Made by a program: the position numbers and the translations under genes
Part shown: piece after piece, positions 52,322-63,580 of the stretch
Layout: every line of letters begins with the position of its first letter
Position numbering within the stretch: position 1 is the stretch's first letter
Notes under the pieces: generated by a model
The model's database searches: none
What the model saw: the letters and a program-made list of their open reading frames with translations, nothing else
Told to the model about the DNA's origin: nothing
Origin: Calcarisporiella thermophila CBS 279.70
Taxonomy: Eukaryota > Calcarisporiellomycota
Assembly: GCF_041956535.1 (NCBI RefSeq)
Contig: NW_027192191.1
Span: 309,267 to 373,266, forward strand
Direction: 5' to 3'
Length of the DNA stretch: 64,000 bases

Positions 52322-53356
52322 TCAGACCGTCCCCAACTTCTTCATTTCCTTTGGTATTTCGTCGAAGGGGGTGTCCCCGCTGACCTCGTACTGGACAATG
52401 TCCGCCAGCTGCGCGAGCAAGTTGGGCGCATCCTCTAGGCACTCCACTATGCGCTGCTCCCACTCGTCATCGCTGTCGAGGACATCTTTGGGGGCGAAGA
52501 AGGTCTGCTTGAACTTCCGATACGCCTCGCCTTCCTTCTGCGTGTCCTCGACGGCTGTCTCGCTCTTTTCGTCCTTCTGGGGGGACACGTTGAGATCCAG
52601 GCATCGCCGGGCATTGATCCAGAACTGCGGGTAGGCGCGCTCGAAGAAGGCCAGTTTGAAGGGGTAGCGTCGGATGTCCGCGAGGCGGAACTCGCCCATC
52701 CTAGCCGCCAATGCCTTGCTGGGCTCCTTCTCCCACTGCTCGCGGCGGATGCCCTCGTCATGTAGCTCGGCCTCTCCGCCCTTCATCTTCTCCGACGCAT
52801 CCGTCTCATCCTCCTTCTCCTCCTCCTCCTCCTCCTCCTCCTCTTCGTAGCCGACCAGCAGTTTAAACTTCTGATAGTAGGCTGGCGATGAGACCAGCAG
52901 CTCCTTCACGCGCTGAACCCACTGTACATCGTTCACGGCCTCCCGCGGGGCCAAGAGCACCCGCTGCAAGCGCTCCCAGTCCTCTTCGGAGAGCGAGTGC
53001 TTCAGCAAATCGAAAAAGTCCGGGTTGGCCTGCATCAATTCGCGCATCTCCACCTCTCTCTCCAAGAGGGCGACGCAAATCTCGTCGGGCAGAATCTGCG
53101 CGGGAATCTGTGGGGATTTGGCGGGCTCGTCGAGCGGCAGCGAGTCGGTGTTCACCGCGAGCGACCGCGCGGGGAGGGCTTCGTTCGCCTCCGCGGGGTC
53201 GTCCGCGTCAAGAGCGCTGGGTGGCGGGGGCGGCGAGGGGTGGCGTTGCATAGGGGCATGCGGGGGGGCCGGTTCGGTCGCGGTGTCGGGGAGGATAAAG
53301 GAGACGCTTGGCTTGCGGTTGACGCATTCCGGGGGGGTTGGGTGTGAGGCGTCCAT
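52322..53356 (-). CDS. Unknown protein with acidic tract and repeated sequence unit
   Basis: Single exon, 344 aa, starting at MDASHPTPPE; the same frame extends upstream to an ATG at 53503, but that part is low-complexity. The N-terminal 100 residues are Pro-rich. Two similar units follow, each with a run of the type F..L...L...DWE(R/Q)...: one around DFFDLLKHSLSEEDWERLQR ... VQWVQRVKELLVSSPAYYQK and a second around FKQTFFAPKDVLDSDDEWEQ ... RIVECLEDAPNLLAQLADIV. They are separated by a run of ten Glu from a CTC repeat. I do not recognise the family. Likely a fungal lineage protein; divergent from the next gene. Confidence 0.8.
   Translation of the reverse strand: MDASHPTPPECVNRKPSVSFILPDTATEPAPPHAPMQRHPSPPPPPSALDADDPAEANEALPARSLAVNTDSLPLDEPAKSPQIPAQILPDEICVALLEREVEMRELMQANPDFFDLLKHSLSEEDWERLQRVLLAPREAVNDVQWVQRVKELLVSSPAYYQKFKLLVGYEEEEEEEEEEKEDETDASEKMKGGEAELHDEGIRREQWEKEPSKALAARMGEFRLADIRRYPFKLAFFERAYPQFWINARRCLDLNVSPQKDEKSETAVEDTQKEGEAYRKFKQTFFAPKDVLDSDDEWEQRIVECLEDAPNLLAQLADIVQYEVSGDTPFDEIPKEMKKLGTV
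52812..52847 (-). repeat. CTC-repeat coding for poly-Glu
   Basis: Trinucleotide run inside the acidic-tract gene; on the coding strand it reads GAG repeats and gives ten Glu in a row. Confidence 0.85.
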
Positions 53357-53816
53357 GGGGGGTGGGGTGCGGGGTCGGGGGGAGGGAGAAGTGTAACCGT
53401 GGAGAGCTAATATAGCGGTGCAAGGGGGGGCTCCGAAGAAAAATAGGAATAGCGAGGAGCAGTGTGGAGAGAGGAAAAGGTCGGGCGAGGAAATGGGAGG
53501 CAATCGAAATCGAGACGTGGCCCGGGGGCGTTACGTCAAGAAATGAAAATGCCTTAGCGAGAAAATTTTTGTTACAAGCGGAAAACAGTCGATCCTTGGT
53601 CACTGTGCAACGGAGTTCGCCAGAGTTGCCCTTTGCTCTGTGCAGAACTGTTTTTCTTGATTCAGATTCAAAATTCCTTCTCCATCCCCCAATCTCCCCC
53701 CTCATCCGGCGGGCTCGTTCTGATCTCTTCTCTGAAAGCTGGCTCTTTCATCTCCCCTATTCTCACCCTTGTATCCCCCCCCCTCCTCCCCTCGCACCGC
53801 CCCAACCAAGCCCATT
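53357..53816. other. Divergent promoter region
   Basis: 460 bp between the start codons of two uncharacterised proteins. GC-balanced; no gene supported. Confidence 0.55.
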
Positions 53817-56154
53817 ATGGTGGAGCTCTCCTCATCGAATGGCCGCCCCCCCTCCTTCACATGGGAGGACGCAGAGCATAGCCGGCTCGCTGCATTTTCA
53901 TATCCCCCCGAGAGCCCCGGCGCCGCCCAGGCCCCCCGATCCAAATCTCCACCCATTATCCTCTTGCCAGCCTCCCCCGCCATTTCTAAGCCGCAGCCGC
54001 CCCCCACCCCTGAGAAGAGCGAAAGAGACCCATCTCACAAACCAGCAGAGAACAAGCGCAAGAAAGCGAATGAGATGGCCCTGATGCAGCAGGTAATCGA
54101 TTTATTGTGTGTGAATTATTTTTCGTTGCTTTCCTCATGCCATGGCTGTCCTGCCCTCCCCCTTGGGCTAACCACAGGAACAGCTCCGCAAGCAGGAACT
54201 TGCCCAGCAGCAGTGGGAGCAGATTCTGGCCCAGCAACACTCCTCAAACCGTCAGGATACTACACGCCGACAAAACAAGATCTCGAAAAAAATCCGGCCC
54301 CGAGATATCTCTCTCCCGCAGCTCATCTCCACCACCTCCACCATCAAGACGATCCCCATCACCCCGACCCGCGAAGAACACGGCCTGCGCCAATCCATGG
54401 AATCCCGGTCGAGTGGCGAACCGCGATTCAGGTGGATAAAGCAGAACCTCCTGAAGCACTCCTCTGTATCCGAGGATGAGGATGGCAGCGCGTACGCAAT
54501 ACCGAGATCCGTGCCGGCCCACTTGTCTCGGTCCGGGCGAGGGATACTTTCGAAGCTCTCCTCGCCTGGAAAACGGCGCGACGAGAAGGAGCATGCACCC
54601 CCCCTAGGGGTTCGCAAGTTCTTCAGCCACGAGAGCCTTCGTTCGCAATTTTTGGCCGACCAACGCGACTCGCGCACCCCCCAGGCCACTGAGCGGACAG
54701 GGGCGCGCGAGGCGAACGGCTTCGCTCAGCAAATGCTGGAGAGGTCCGCCTCGACCGGCTCGACTTACGAGGCCAGTCGGCGGTCTGTGATGTCCAACGC
54801 TTCCTTGTTGGCGGCTCCGCAGAACGCGGGGCCCACCCGGCGGAGAGCGGCGCCCCCCAGCCGGCTGAACACGGGCTCGCTGATGAACATCCATGTCACC
54901 ACCCAGGTGGTGGTGGAGGATGAGGATGGGATCACGGAGGATTCCGAGGATGACGCCCACGCTCTCACGCCCCAGCGGCCCGCCCCCCCTATACCTGACC
55001 ACGCCGACCCGACCGCCCGCGTCGTGCGCAAAACCCTCCTCTTCACCAAGCCCCCTCCCCTACCCGGACCGGTGGCCGCGGACCCCTCTGGTGGCCCCAG
55101 TCATCGCGACGGCCCGGCCCCGGAATTGGCCGACTCCCCTCTCAGCCAGCAGTCGCTGAAGCGCATGATGGCCACATGGCGCACCATCCTCCGTCCCGAT
55201 GAAAAGACGGTCAGCGTGGGCGAGGGCATCTCACCAAACGAGATCTCGACCACGACGCGCTTGGAGGAGCCATGTGCCCGGGGCAGATGGGTCATTGCCA
55301 ACCTGGGGGACGGCGAGGTCTTGGGGTCGCCGGCCTCATCGAAGCACCCCTCGATCGTGTTTCCAACCGAGGTGGCGGCCGCGGAAGCAGAGCCCTCCGA
55401 CCGTGGCGGTACTCTCGTGCGAGAGGGCAGCGGCTCCTTTAGGCCGACGGACTTGGGCGGCCATCCACGGGAGAAGAGCAACCTCTTGGACATTCACGCG
55501 GGCGGCTCTTATGGCAGCCGCTCGCCTGACTCGCGGCTCTCCTTCGCCTCCACGTCGAACCGGAGTACTAGTGAGAGCATCGACGAGTTTTACCAGCACT
55601 ACTACTACGAGGATGCGGACGAGGACGAGGACGTCGCGAGCGACGAGGGCGGGGCACGGAGCGAGGACTACGAGCAGCTGGAAATGCTGGAGTATAGCGA
55701 CGGGAAAGTGGTTTGGAGCGTGGCCGGGAGTAAAAGTGGAGTCCTCCGGCTCGATCCTCTCGAGAAGGAGGGCTCCGACGGCGGGGAAAAGCGAGTCATC
55801 AGGATGATCGAGCGGATGGCGCAGCGAGTCCAAGACCACGAAGTCACCCTCCGCCAGCACCGTGAGGGGCCGAGACGGAATCCCGCGGACCGAATGTCAC
55901 GCCATCGGCTGGATCAGATACCGGATGCCGGGGCGGACAGAGTGGTGACCGATGTATACTATGCGCATAGCAACCTTGCCCTGCCCCGTCTGCTGGATGA
56001 AATGGTGCGCGTGCAGGCCGAGCAGGAGCGGGTCATGGCCAAACCGAAACCATCACCTGAGAAACAGGGAGCTTGGCAAGAAACCCGGCTGGTGGGGGAG
56101 GACTCGGAGCGGCTAGACAGGATGATGAAGGAGCTGGAAACTGTACTGAAGTAA
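53817..56154 (+). CDS. Large disordered protein with short coiled coils, unknown
   Basis: Two exons: 53817-54092 and 54178-56154 (750 aa). No known domain. The N-terminus is Pro-rich; a charged helical segment (KRKKANEMALMQQEQLRKQE) spans the intron. A basic Ser/Arg-rich stretch contains FRWIKQNLLKHSSVSEDEDG. There is a very acidic run near FYQHYYYEDADEDEDVASDE, then a short ordered-looking piece EMLEYSDGKVVWSVAGSK, and two C-terminal helices (RVIRMIERMAQRVQDHEVTL and LARLLDE-like NLALPRLLDEMVRVQAEQE). Such layouts are frequent in fungal polarity or septum scaffold proteins, but nothing here proves that. Confidence 0.8.
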
Positions 56155-56556
56155 CACCGCCCAGGGTGTCTATTTCCTTTTTTTTTTCATCTTTATTCTA
56201 TAATTGTTGGTTCAATTCTCTTTCCCTTTTTTTTTATTACCGCTGGGTGGAGCAGTGTGTTTTACAGTTTGCTGTACAATATATATTTATCCGTGTGTTG
56301 TATGTCTGAATTTTTAATCTCTATTTCCCACTATACTCTTTTGTTTTTAAGCTTTTTTCCAGCATATATTATGAATCATGGGTTGTGGCTTAGGATTTGA
56401 TAAACAATCCGTTTTGTAGCGCAGCATATCAGTTCCTCTGATTATCTCATGAGTTTTTCCGGTCCTTCCACTTTGCTTTGCTCTTCCCTCCCCCCCCCCC
56501 TTTCGTAGAATAAACATATACGGCCCGTCTTTTCCATTACCCTATCACATCTGAAA
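56155..56556. other. Intergenic region before ISU1
   Basis: T-rich, with a C-run near 56490. Tandem genes; no gene seen. Confidence 0.6.
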
Positions 56557-57175
56557 ATGCTTCGCTCGGTATTCACTCACAACATCGGCTTGATCTCGCG
56601 CCGTGCGCCCACACCTGCCCTCGCTGCGGTTGCTCGCCGTGGATACCACGAAAAGGTAACGAAAACATAAACATTGATTTATAAGAGACGAGATCCGCTT
56701 TGTCGGAGCTGATCTTTCGCCCGTTCCTTCTACCCTGCATCCTAACGATCTCCTTCCTCTCCATTTTCCCGCGTAGGTCATTGATCACTACGAGCGCCCT
56801 CGCAATGTTGGTTCTCTGCCCAAAAACGATCCCGATGTCGGCACCGGACTTGTCGGCGCCCCCGCCTGCGGAGACGTGATGAAGCTCCAGATCCGAGTCG
56901 ATGAGGCGACGGGGAAGATTGTGGATGTGAAGTTCAAGACGTTCGGGTGCGGATCTGCGATTGCCTCATCCTCTCTCGTGTCGGAGAAGGTCCGGGGACT
57001 GAGCCTGGATGAAGCCGGCCGAATCAAGAACACCGAGATCGCCAAGGAGCTGTGCCTGCCGCCCGTGAAGCTGCACTGCTCAATGCTGGCGGAGGATGCG
57101 ATCAAAAGTGCCATTCAGGACTACAAGAGCAAGAGAAAGCCCGCTGCCTCGGCGGCCGCAGCCGAGTCTGCTTAA
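56557..57175 (+). CDS. ISU1: Mitochondrial iron-sulfur cluster scaffold Isu1/IscU
   Basis: Two exons: 56557-56655 and 56777-57175 (165 aa). Residues 1-33 are an Arg-rich presequence ending RRGYHEK. The mature part has YERPRNVGSLPK and the three cluster-ligand cysteines at 64 (GAPACGD), 91 (FGCGSAIASS) and 134 (KLHCSML), plus the LPPVK motif (127-131) bound by the Hsp70 Ssq1. It is the scaffold on which Nfs1, Isd11 and frataxin assemble 2Fe-2S clusters in the matrix. The one intron lies exactly between presequence and mature domain. Confidence 0.97.
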
Positions 57176-57548
57176 GAGAGGGCGACGCGCGCGTCCATAT
57201 TCCTTCTCTGTACGGTCCCTTTTCACCCTTGTCTCCATGTACGAAACACACGCGGGAAGCGGTCCAAGGAAGGGGATATAGGTTGTGTATTTTATATTTT
57301 ATTTGAATTGGTTTGAGCCGCTTTTTCATTTCTTTTCCTTTTTTTTTTTGGATATGACCTCCAACTCCCGTTCGCTCCTCCCTTTTCTCTTGTTGTGCGC
57401 CGGAGTCCTGTGTGTATATAAGCTTATATTCCCCCCCTCCCTTTCCCCTCCCCCTCTGTCTCCTCAAAAAGCATTCTAGTTTATTCCTCTATAAATAAAA
57501 ATGGGTTCCTTGGTGAGCCATTCACCCTCCCCCCCCCCCATCGGCACG
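57176..57548. other. Convergent intergenic region ISU1 / DcpS
   Basis: Holds both 3' UTRs. It is pyrimidine-rich with several C-runs. No gene seen. Confidence 0.6.
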
Positions 57549-58767
57549 CTACCTAGGCAAGCATGGCTTTAGCAGCGGGAAAAGGGGCTGATTCTCGCCC
57601 ACCACATAGGTGAGCGTGCACTTTTGGTAGTACATGGGGTCGATATGCTCGAGATGGTCTATGATTGTCTCGAGGAGGTGGGCGCGGCCCACCGCGGCCC
57701 CGGCCGGGTCGTGGTGCACATGCGTGACATGGACGTGGAAATGGTAGTAGGAGGGCTGGTAGTGGACAAAGAGGCGCAGCTGCTCGGGGCCGACCCCCGG
57801 ATACGTGGCGGGCACGACCTTGAGGACCTTTTCCCGGATGTTTTTAAGGAGCGGCAGATGGCCGCTGTGGAGCGAGCGGAGCGAGGCGATGTCGCGGCGG
57901 TTGACGATCACCTGAAGATAGAGGCTCTCGAGGGTCTTCTTGTCCCATTTGCTATGCGGGAAGGGCGGGGGTCCGTCAGCAACTCGCATGGTCGGAAGTA
58001 GCCATAAGGGGTCGAAGGGGAAGGGAGGGGGGCGGGGGCGGGGGCGGTGGATGCGACTTACCTGTCTGGCACCAGTACAAACCCCGTCTCGGGGTCGCGA
58101 TCGTGCATGACGAACGAGTCCACCTCGGCCTTCTCCTCGATGATGTTGTAGACCCACTGAATGCGGCTGGTGGGGATCGCCTCGATGAATGGACGAACCA
58201 CCTGAGCATAGATCTCGGGTGTCTCGTTGAACAGGTGGTAGGACTGAGCCGAGTACTTCTTGATGTGCTAAGCTCGGAGAAAATAAGAAGAGAAACCAGA
58301 CGCCGTCATTTCCACTGAGGCAATACCATAGCTACACTTAGAAGGCGATGATTACCGCGTCAGTGCAAGGATAGATCAGCTCCATTTTGACGTCCTCCAG
58401 GTCCTCATCCCTGGCCAGCATGCCCGTCAACCAATGGTAGATGTCATTTTTTTCGCGCAGGTGAAGCGATGCAATGCGAGATCCCAGCGTGAGTTGGGGC
58501 AGCTCGCTGGAGTGGAAGTGAGATTTTTCGAGACGCAGGATAGCGTTCTCCCCGGCATCGGAGTCTGCGGAAGCGCTGGGATGGATTTTGCCGAGGAGAA
58601 TGACCGATTTCGTGATGGGGTCTAGCGGTGGCAAAGGGAAAACAACCATCAAGACCGGCTCGAGGAAAGCGGGAGCAGGGGTCGGGAGGGAGTGCACCCA
58701 CGGGCCTACCTTCATTCAGAAGCCGCACCAGCTTGAAGTGGCTAAGTACCTCTGCCGTTGACTCCAT
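57549..58767 (-). CDS. DCS1: Scavenger mRNA-decapping enzyme DcpS
   Basis: Four exons: 58710-58767, 58356-58621, 58062-58267, 57549-57951 (310 aa). It cleaves m7GpppN left after 3'-5' mRNA decay. The N-terminal half has FKLVRLLNEDPITKSVILLG and NDIYHWLTGM; the middle IQWVYNIIEEKAEVDSFV is the DcpS stretch before the active site. The histidine triad is H247-F-H249-V-H251 within PSYYHFHVHV, and GRAHLLETIIDHLE and the YVVGENQPL end follow. Length is close to yeast Dcs1 (350), with a shorter start; an upstream in-frame ATG at 58845 would add 26 residues. The eS27 gene starts 175 bp away in the other direction. Confidence 0.95.
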
Positions 58768-58941
58768 GGCGATGACCTTGCGATGTGCGGGAGAGCTGGA
58801 GCAGCGAGCTGGAGAGATGAAATAGGAGTGATGGTGGCTTAGCATGTGAGCTCTCGCAAGTAAAAAACTGTTTTCACCTCAGGGCTAAATTTTGTTCTTC
58901 CCTTTTCCAGACCTACAGCACAGGAAATAGTCGTTGTCAAG

Positions 58942-59740
58942 ATGGTGGTAAGTGATCGCTGCTGCCGTGAAGGGTGAATGGGGAGTTGGATGGATGGGTG
59001 GATGGGTGGATGGGTGGATGGATGGATGGACGTCCGTCTGCCCCGTCTCCAACGCGAGGAGGGCTTTGGAGGGATACGATGAGGCTGGGATGAGAGGCCA
59101 CTAAGGGAGGGCCGATGGGGGTGCTTTGTAGATTGGGCCATTTCAAGACGGCAGATCCTGCCTCGTTTCTCTGGACAAGATGCATTAACGTGGCGTTTTT
59201 TTTGTTTGCTTTTAGTTGGCAGTTGATCTTCTTAACCCCTCCGCCGAACAAGAAAAGAACACCCACAAGCTTAAGCGATTGGTACAGTCGCCCAACTCGT
59301 ACTTCATGGATGTGAAGTGCCCCGGTAAGCATCCATCGCCGGCTGTCGGCATCCCTCGATGGCTCGCTGGGCTAAGAATGCTGACCCGATTTTCGCTTAG
59401 GTTGCTTTAACATCACCACCGTGTTCAGCCACGCGCAGACCGTTGTTGTGTGCGGCAGCTGTGCGACTGTCCTGTGCCAGCCCACTGGTGGTCGTGCTCG
59501 TCTGACCGAAGGTAAGCATTCCCCCTTTCCCTCCCCCTTTTCCTCCCTCGTTCGTTCTCCCCTGCCCTCTCGCTCCATCTTCCCCATCCCTTTCCCTTTT
59601 TCCTTGCCGCAGCCCGCGTCTCCTCCGCCTCCTTGGCATTTTTTTTTCTGTGCTGACACCCAGGAGCTGGTATTAATGGCCTTTTGTTTTCTTTGCGTTG
59701 TGTTCCTTCAGGTTGCTCTTTCCGCCGAAAGATTAACTAA
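58942..59740 (+). CDS. RPS27: Small-subunit ribosomal protein eS27
   Basis: Four exons: 58942-58947, 59216-59324, 59401-59511, 59712-59740 (84 aa). The first exon holds just two codons (Met-Val), and intron 1 (268 bp) is the longest coding intron in the window. The product reads [54 protein letters not shown] and GCSFRRKIN, i.e. eS27 with its C4 zinc finger (two CxxC pairs). It sits on the 40S platform side. The intron carries a tandem TGGATGGG repeat. Confidence 0.97.
58986..59030. repeat. TGGATGGG/TGGA tandem repeat in the eS27 intron
   Basis: A run of 4- and 8-bp units within the first intron of the eS27 gene, about 45 bp long. Confidence 0.9.
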
Positions 59741-59829
59741 GTTGTACCCAGATAAATATAATGATTTATTTGTGTTGACTTGAACCTCAACGGACGATCA
59801 ATGAACATTTGATATTTCTCCAAAATAAC

Positions 59830-59835
59830 AATAAA
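59830..59835 (+). terminator. Poly(A) signal of eS27
   Basis: AATAAA 90 bp after the eS27 stop. Confidence 0.55.
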
Positions 59836-60772
59836 TGAGCACCCTTCTTACCATTGTTCACTGGGTTGCGCAGCTCCCTAGAACCCTCCTGTTGAGGGAG
59901 CATCGCTAAACTTACTTGACAAATAAGCATAACTGCGAGGAAATTGAACCTTAAACCTCACATGACAAGCGTCTGAGGGATGGCAATGCAAACCTAACCA
60001 TCCCTCCTCGCTGGTGACGCAACCCAACCTTAATATGAGCACGGGGGCTTCCAGGGAAGGCCTGCGAGCCTAACATGCAAAGGAGCTGACAGAGCTCCAT
60101 AAATCGCATAAGACAGCCGAGTCTAAAGCTTGTGTCGATCCGCCTGGCGCTTATGCCTTGTGCGACGGAGCCGACGGGCGGGCTCGCCATACTTGCTTGG
60201 CCCAATTGGGGCCTGTCATCTCATCAGCACAGGGAGGCGCATCCGCGAGAATCCTGCGGTCGATATTCACCCGTATATTGGCGTATATTGGCCCCCTCTC
60301 ACCAGCTCCCCCTCATTAGCAGGTAGATTAACATTTCAGCCACCAGGGAGGGACAGGCATTAGGTTCTTCCTCTCCAGCAGGCCCTTCCATGCGACGCCC
60401 AGGGGCACGCATGACCCTGTGAAGATGCCAGCTCCGCGGATCCCGTCCGCTTCCCACGCGGCCCGCCGCCATAGCGCTGCCAGCCTGAGCCGCGCCATGC
60501 AAGCGCCGGTATTGCGCTTCACGCATTGCAGCTTAACGATCCCAGGGGCTGGCCCTGCCTTGGCCCCATCGTGAGCCATTTGGCAACCCCCAAATTTGGG
60601 TACCCGCCATTTGCCGAGGTAGCCTGTTGTCTTGGAAGTCCTCTCTCGAGCCTACTTTAATTCTTTCCTTTTTCTTTCGGGGCGGGCGGGAGGGGGGAGG
60701 ATAAACTATTTCTCCCAGCCCCGCCCACCATTCCCCTTTGGCCGCGGGCGGGCGGAGTGTGCGGGTGCTCGC

Positions 60773-60808
60773 CGGCCAAGACGGCCAAGACGGCCAAGAC
60801 GGCCAAGC
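60773..60808. repeat. 9-bp tandem repeat CGGCCAAGA x4
   Basis: Four near-perfect copies in the GC-rich block upstream of the transporter gene; the last copy differs at its final base. Confidence 0.85.
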
Positions 60809-61579
60809 GGCAGCCGCAAGCGCGGCCCTGCCGTCGCGACCGCAGCGAGCGAGAGCGGGCGGGGGGCGGTGCAGCGCGCGGGTGGAGAAAACGGGCAAAT
60901 AGGATTAGTAACTCGGATTCCCGCCCTGGCCTCTGATGATCGGAGGCTTTTTGTGCACTTACGTCGCGGCCCAATCCACTGGGCGGACTTTGGTTTCACA
61001 AGCGGATGCAAAGTGGTTTCAGTTATATTACTGATCGCAATTGTTTGTTACGAGGGCGAAGGGCGGGAGCTTTCGTCACGGGCTGCAGCTGCTGAAACCC
61101 ACCCCCAGAGCGTGCCCCGCCTCCCCCCCTTTTTCGAGAGGCGTGGGCCCAAGCGCTTGCGCTGAGTGCGGGGGGCGGCCGGCGGGCCTTGCCAGTGTGC
61201 TCGGCCGGCGTCTGGCCCATGCAGCCGCCCCGCGGCTGGCCGCGAACCCTCAATGCAGCCCAGGGCTGCATATGGGCCTGCGGCCGGAGCCAAAAGGCTA
61301 ACCGTGCCGGCATCGAATCAGCAGGGCCGGCCGCGGGAGGGGCAGCGGCTCCCCATTAGTCCAAGCAGGCTCAGGTCGCCAATGGGCTCGGTCGCACAAT
61401 CAAAGACCCTTGTCCTAGGCTCGACTGGAAGAACACAAGGCCGAGGCCTCTGTTTGGAACAGAGCAAGCGCGGTGATTGGCGCATGCATTTCCACAACAA
61501 GAGGGAAAAAAGTTTGAGGTGAGAATGCAGGGCCCTCCCGTTTCTCTCCAGCTTCCTCCTCTTTTCTCCCACCACCGTT

Positions 61580-63580
61580 ATGGGCCTCCGGCGCAAGAAA
61601 GCAGCTGCCCCCCCGCACCCCCTCCCGCACCCCCTCCAGGCTCCCCCGCGTGTCAGCAGCGACGCCGCCAGCGACGAGAAAACCCAAGTCAGCCACTTCA
61701 CCGACCGGTCGTCCGAGGACGGCGCAGACTCCTCCCGGCCCTCAACCCCGCTTGAGAAATCCTCCTCCGTCACCCTGACCCGGCCAACCCTGGCCGCCTC
61801 CTCCTCCTCCTCCTCCACCTCCATCACCCCGGACTCCACGGCCACCGCCCTCTCCACTACCCTCCCCATGCCTCCCCCCCTCAAATACCACAGCGGCTTC
61901 TCCCGCCTCCCCACCGACCGCACCGACGAGGACAGCGTCGAATGGGACGAGACCCTCCCTGATGACGTCGCTTCCACCCTCCCGCCAAAAGACTCCTTCC
62001 ATTTGGTGTATTGGATCTTTGTGCTGCATGGCATCTCGATGCTGCTCCCATGGAATGGTAATTCCCACCTCCCCCCACCCCCCCTCTGGAGATCTCCTTG
62101 CTAATGCCCTCTCTTTTCCCTTTCTTTCCCCCCCAACCCTCCTCGCTAGTCTTCATCACAGCCTCCGATTTCTTTTCCCGCAGATTCGCCGGCACACCCT
62201 ATGCCGACAGCTTTCAAAATTACTTCTCTATCTGCTATAATGTCCCAAATCTAGTGTTTCTGATCCTTGCCCTCATGTCAAAAAAGCTGGTACGCTCTCT
62301 CTTTCTTTTTCCTCTGTTTTGCCTCCATGCATTGGGATTGAGGATAACTTCTTTCCCTCTCTTTTCCTCCGCCAGTCCTTCTCTTGGCGCATCAAGATCG
62401 CCATCGTTGCCAACGTGATCGTTATGCTGCTGCTTGCGCTCTCCGCCATGACCGCCGCTCTGGGCACTGGCGAAGTGTACTTCAAGGTGATCCTCACGCT
62501 GGTCGCCATCATGGGCGCCTCCGCCGCTCTGTATCAGAATGGCATCTTTTCCCTGGTCTCTCAGTTCCCCGCGATCTACATGCAGGCCGTTATGAGGTAG
62601 GAGGGCATTCCCCGGCTTATCCATCCGTGGATCACGGGCCTTGCGCGAATTCGGTGCTTATCTGCTTTTCGTTTTTTTTTTCCTCCCTCCTCTCTAGTGG
62701 GCAAGGTATCGGAGGCGTGTCCGTAGCCCTTGCGCAGATCTTGACCACCGTCACCGTCGGCTCCGGCATCAACGTATCCCTTGGTGACGTGCAACTGAGC
62801 GCATTCCGCTACTTCATATTTGCCTTCTCCATCTCGTTCACATCCTTTGTGGGGAACTTCGTCCTGCTCAAGCTCCCCGTCTACAAGGTAACTCCTCCCC
62901 CCTCTCCCTCTCCCCTCCCCTCCTGCTAATGCTCATGCTCCGTGTCGTCCTAGTATTATACAACGTACAGCGAAGCCGACTCCTCCGTCTTCTCCACCTC
63001 CGAGACGGTGCTGGACGGCATCTCCCAGCAAAAGCCCACGATCCGCCAGGTCCTGCCCAAGATCGTGAAGCCCGCCTTCTCCGTCACCTACGTCTTCCTT
63101 ATCACCCTCGCCCTCTTCCCCTCCATCACCTCCCTCATCCACTCGGTGACCCCCACCAAGTCGCGCTTCTTCGCCAACGATGTCTTCGTCGGGTTCCACT
63201 TCCTGCTCTTCAACATCGGGGACATCGTGGGCAGGGTCATGCCCGGGTTCCGGCTCCTGCAGCTGACCAACGGCAACATGCTTGTGTGGGGCTCCCTCTT
63301 GCGTACCGCGTTTATACCTCTCTTCCTGATTTGTAACGTGGATGTCACCCCTCGGCGCGTGCAAACCCTTATCACCAACGATGGGCTCTATTTCTTCATC
63401 ATGTTTTTGTTCTCCGTGTCCAACGGCTACCTCGGCTCGCTTTCCATGATGGCCGCCCCTCAGGTCCGTGGAATCCGGCAGGGCGAGAAGGACTTGGTGG
63501 GGAGTTTGATGGCGGTGTTTCTGACCGCCGGCCTGGTGCTGGGGTCTGTGTTTTCCTTCCCGCTGCGGATGGCCGCTTAA
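61580..63580 (+). CDS. Equilibrative nucleoside transporter (SLC29/ENT)
   Basis: Five exons: 61580-62057, 62150-62289, 62376-62596, 62698-62887, 62954-63580 (551 aa). The first 140 residues are cytosolic, rich in Ser/Pro/Ala. The first membrane segment reads YWIFVLHGISMLLPWNVFIT, where LLPWN is the ENT hallmark; further segments include IAIVANVIVMLLLALSAM, ALYQNGIFSLVSQFPAIYMQ and, near the end, FNIGDIVGRVMPGF and the DGLYFFIMFLFSVSNGYLGS signature. Eleven membrane segments are expected. These carriers move nucleosides down or with a proton gradient; the yeast homologue Fun26 is vacuolar. The poly-Ser region around residues 75-82 comes from a TCC repeat. Confidence 0.95.

Larger units (their letters stand above)
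59741..61579. other. GC-rich 1.8-kb gene-free block before the nucleoside transporter
   Basis: Longest gene-free stretch in the window. From about 60100 it becomes strongly GC-rich (most so at 60700-61350) with overlapping open frames on both strands, as GC-rich DNA gives by chance; none shows a family pattern. It contains a 9-bp tandem repeat, and an inverted repeat gctccct/agggagc near 59872-59903. It may be a CpG-rich promoter, a transposon relic or an RNA locus; nothing decides. Confidence 0.45.

Noticed and set aside
60299-61320. Many overlapping open frames in the GC-rich block
   Set aside because: Present on both strands in several frames, as expected where stop codons are rare; no family match.
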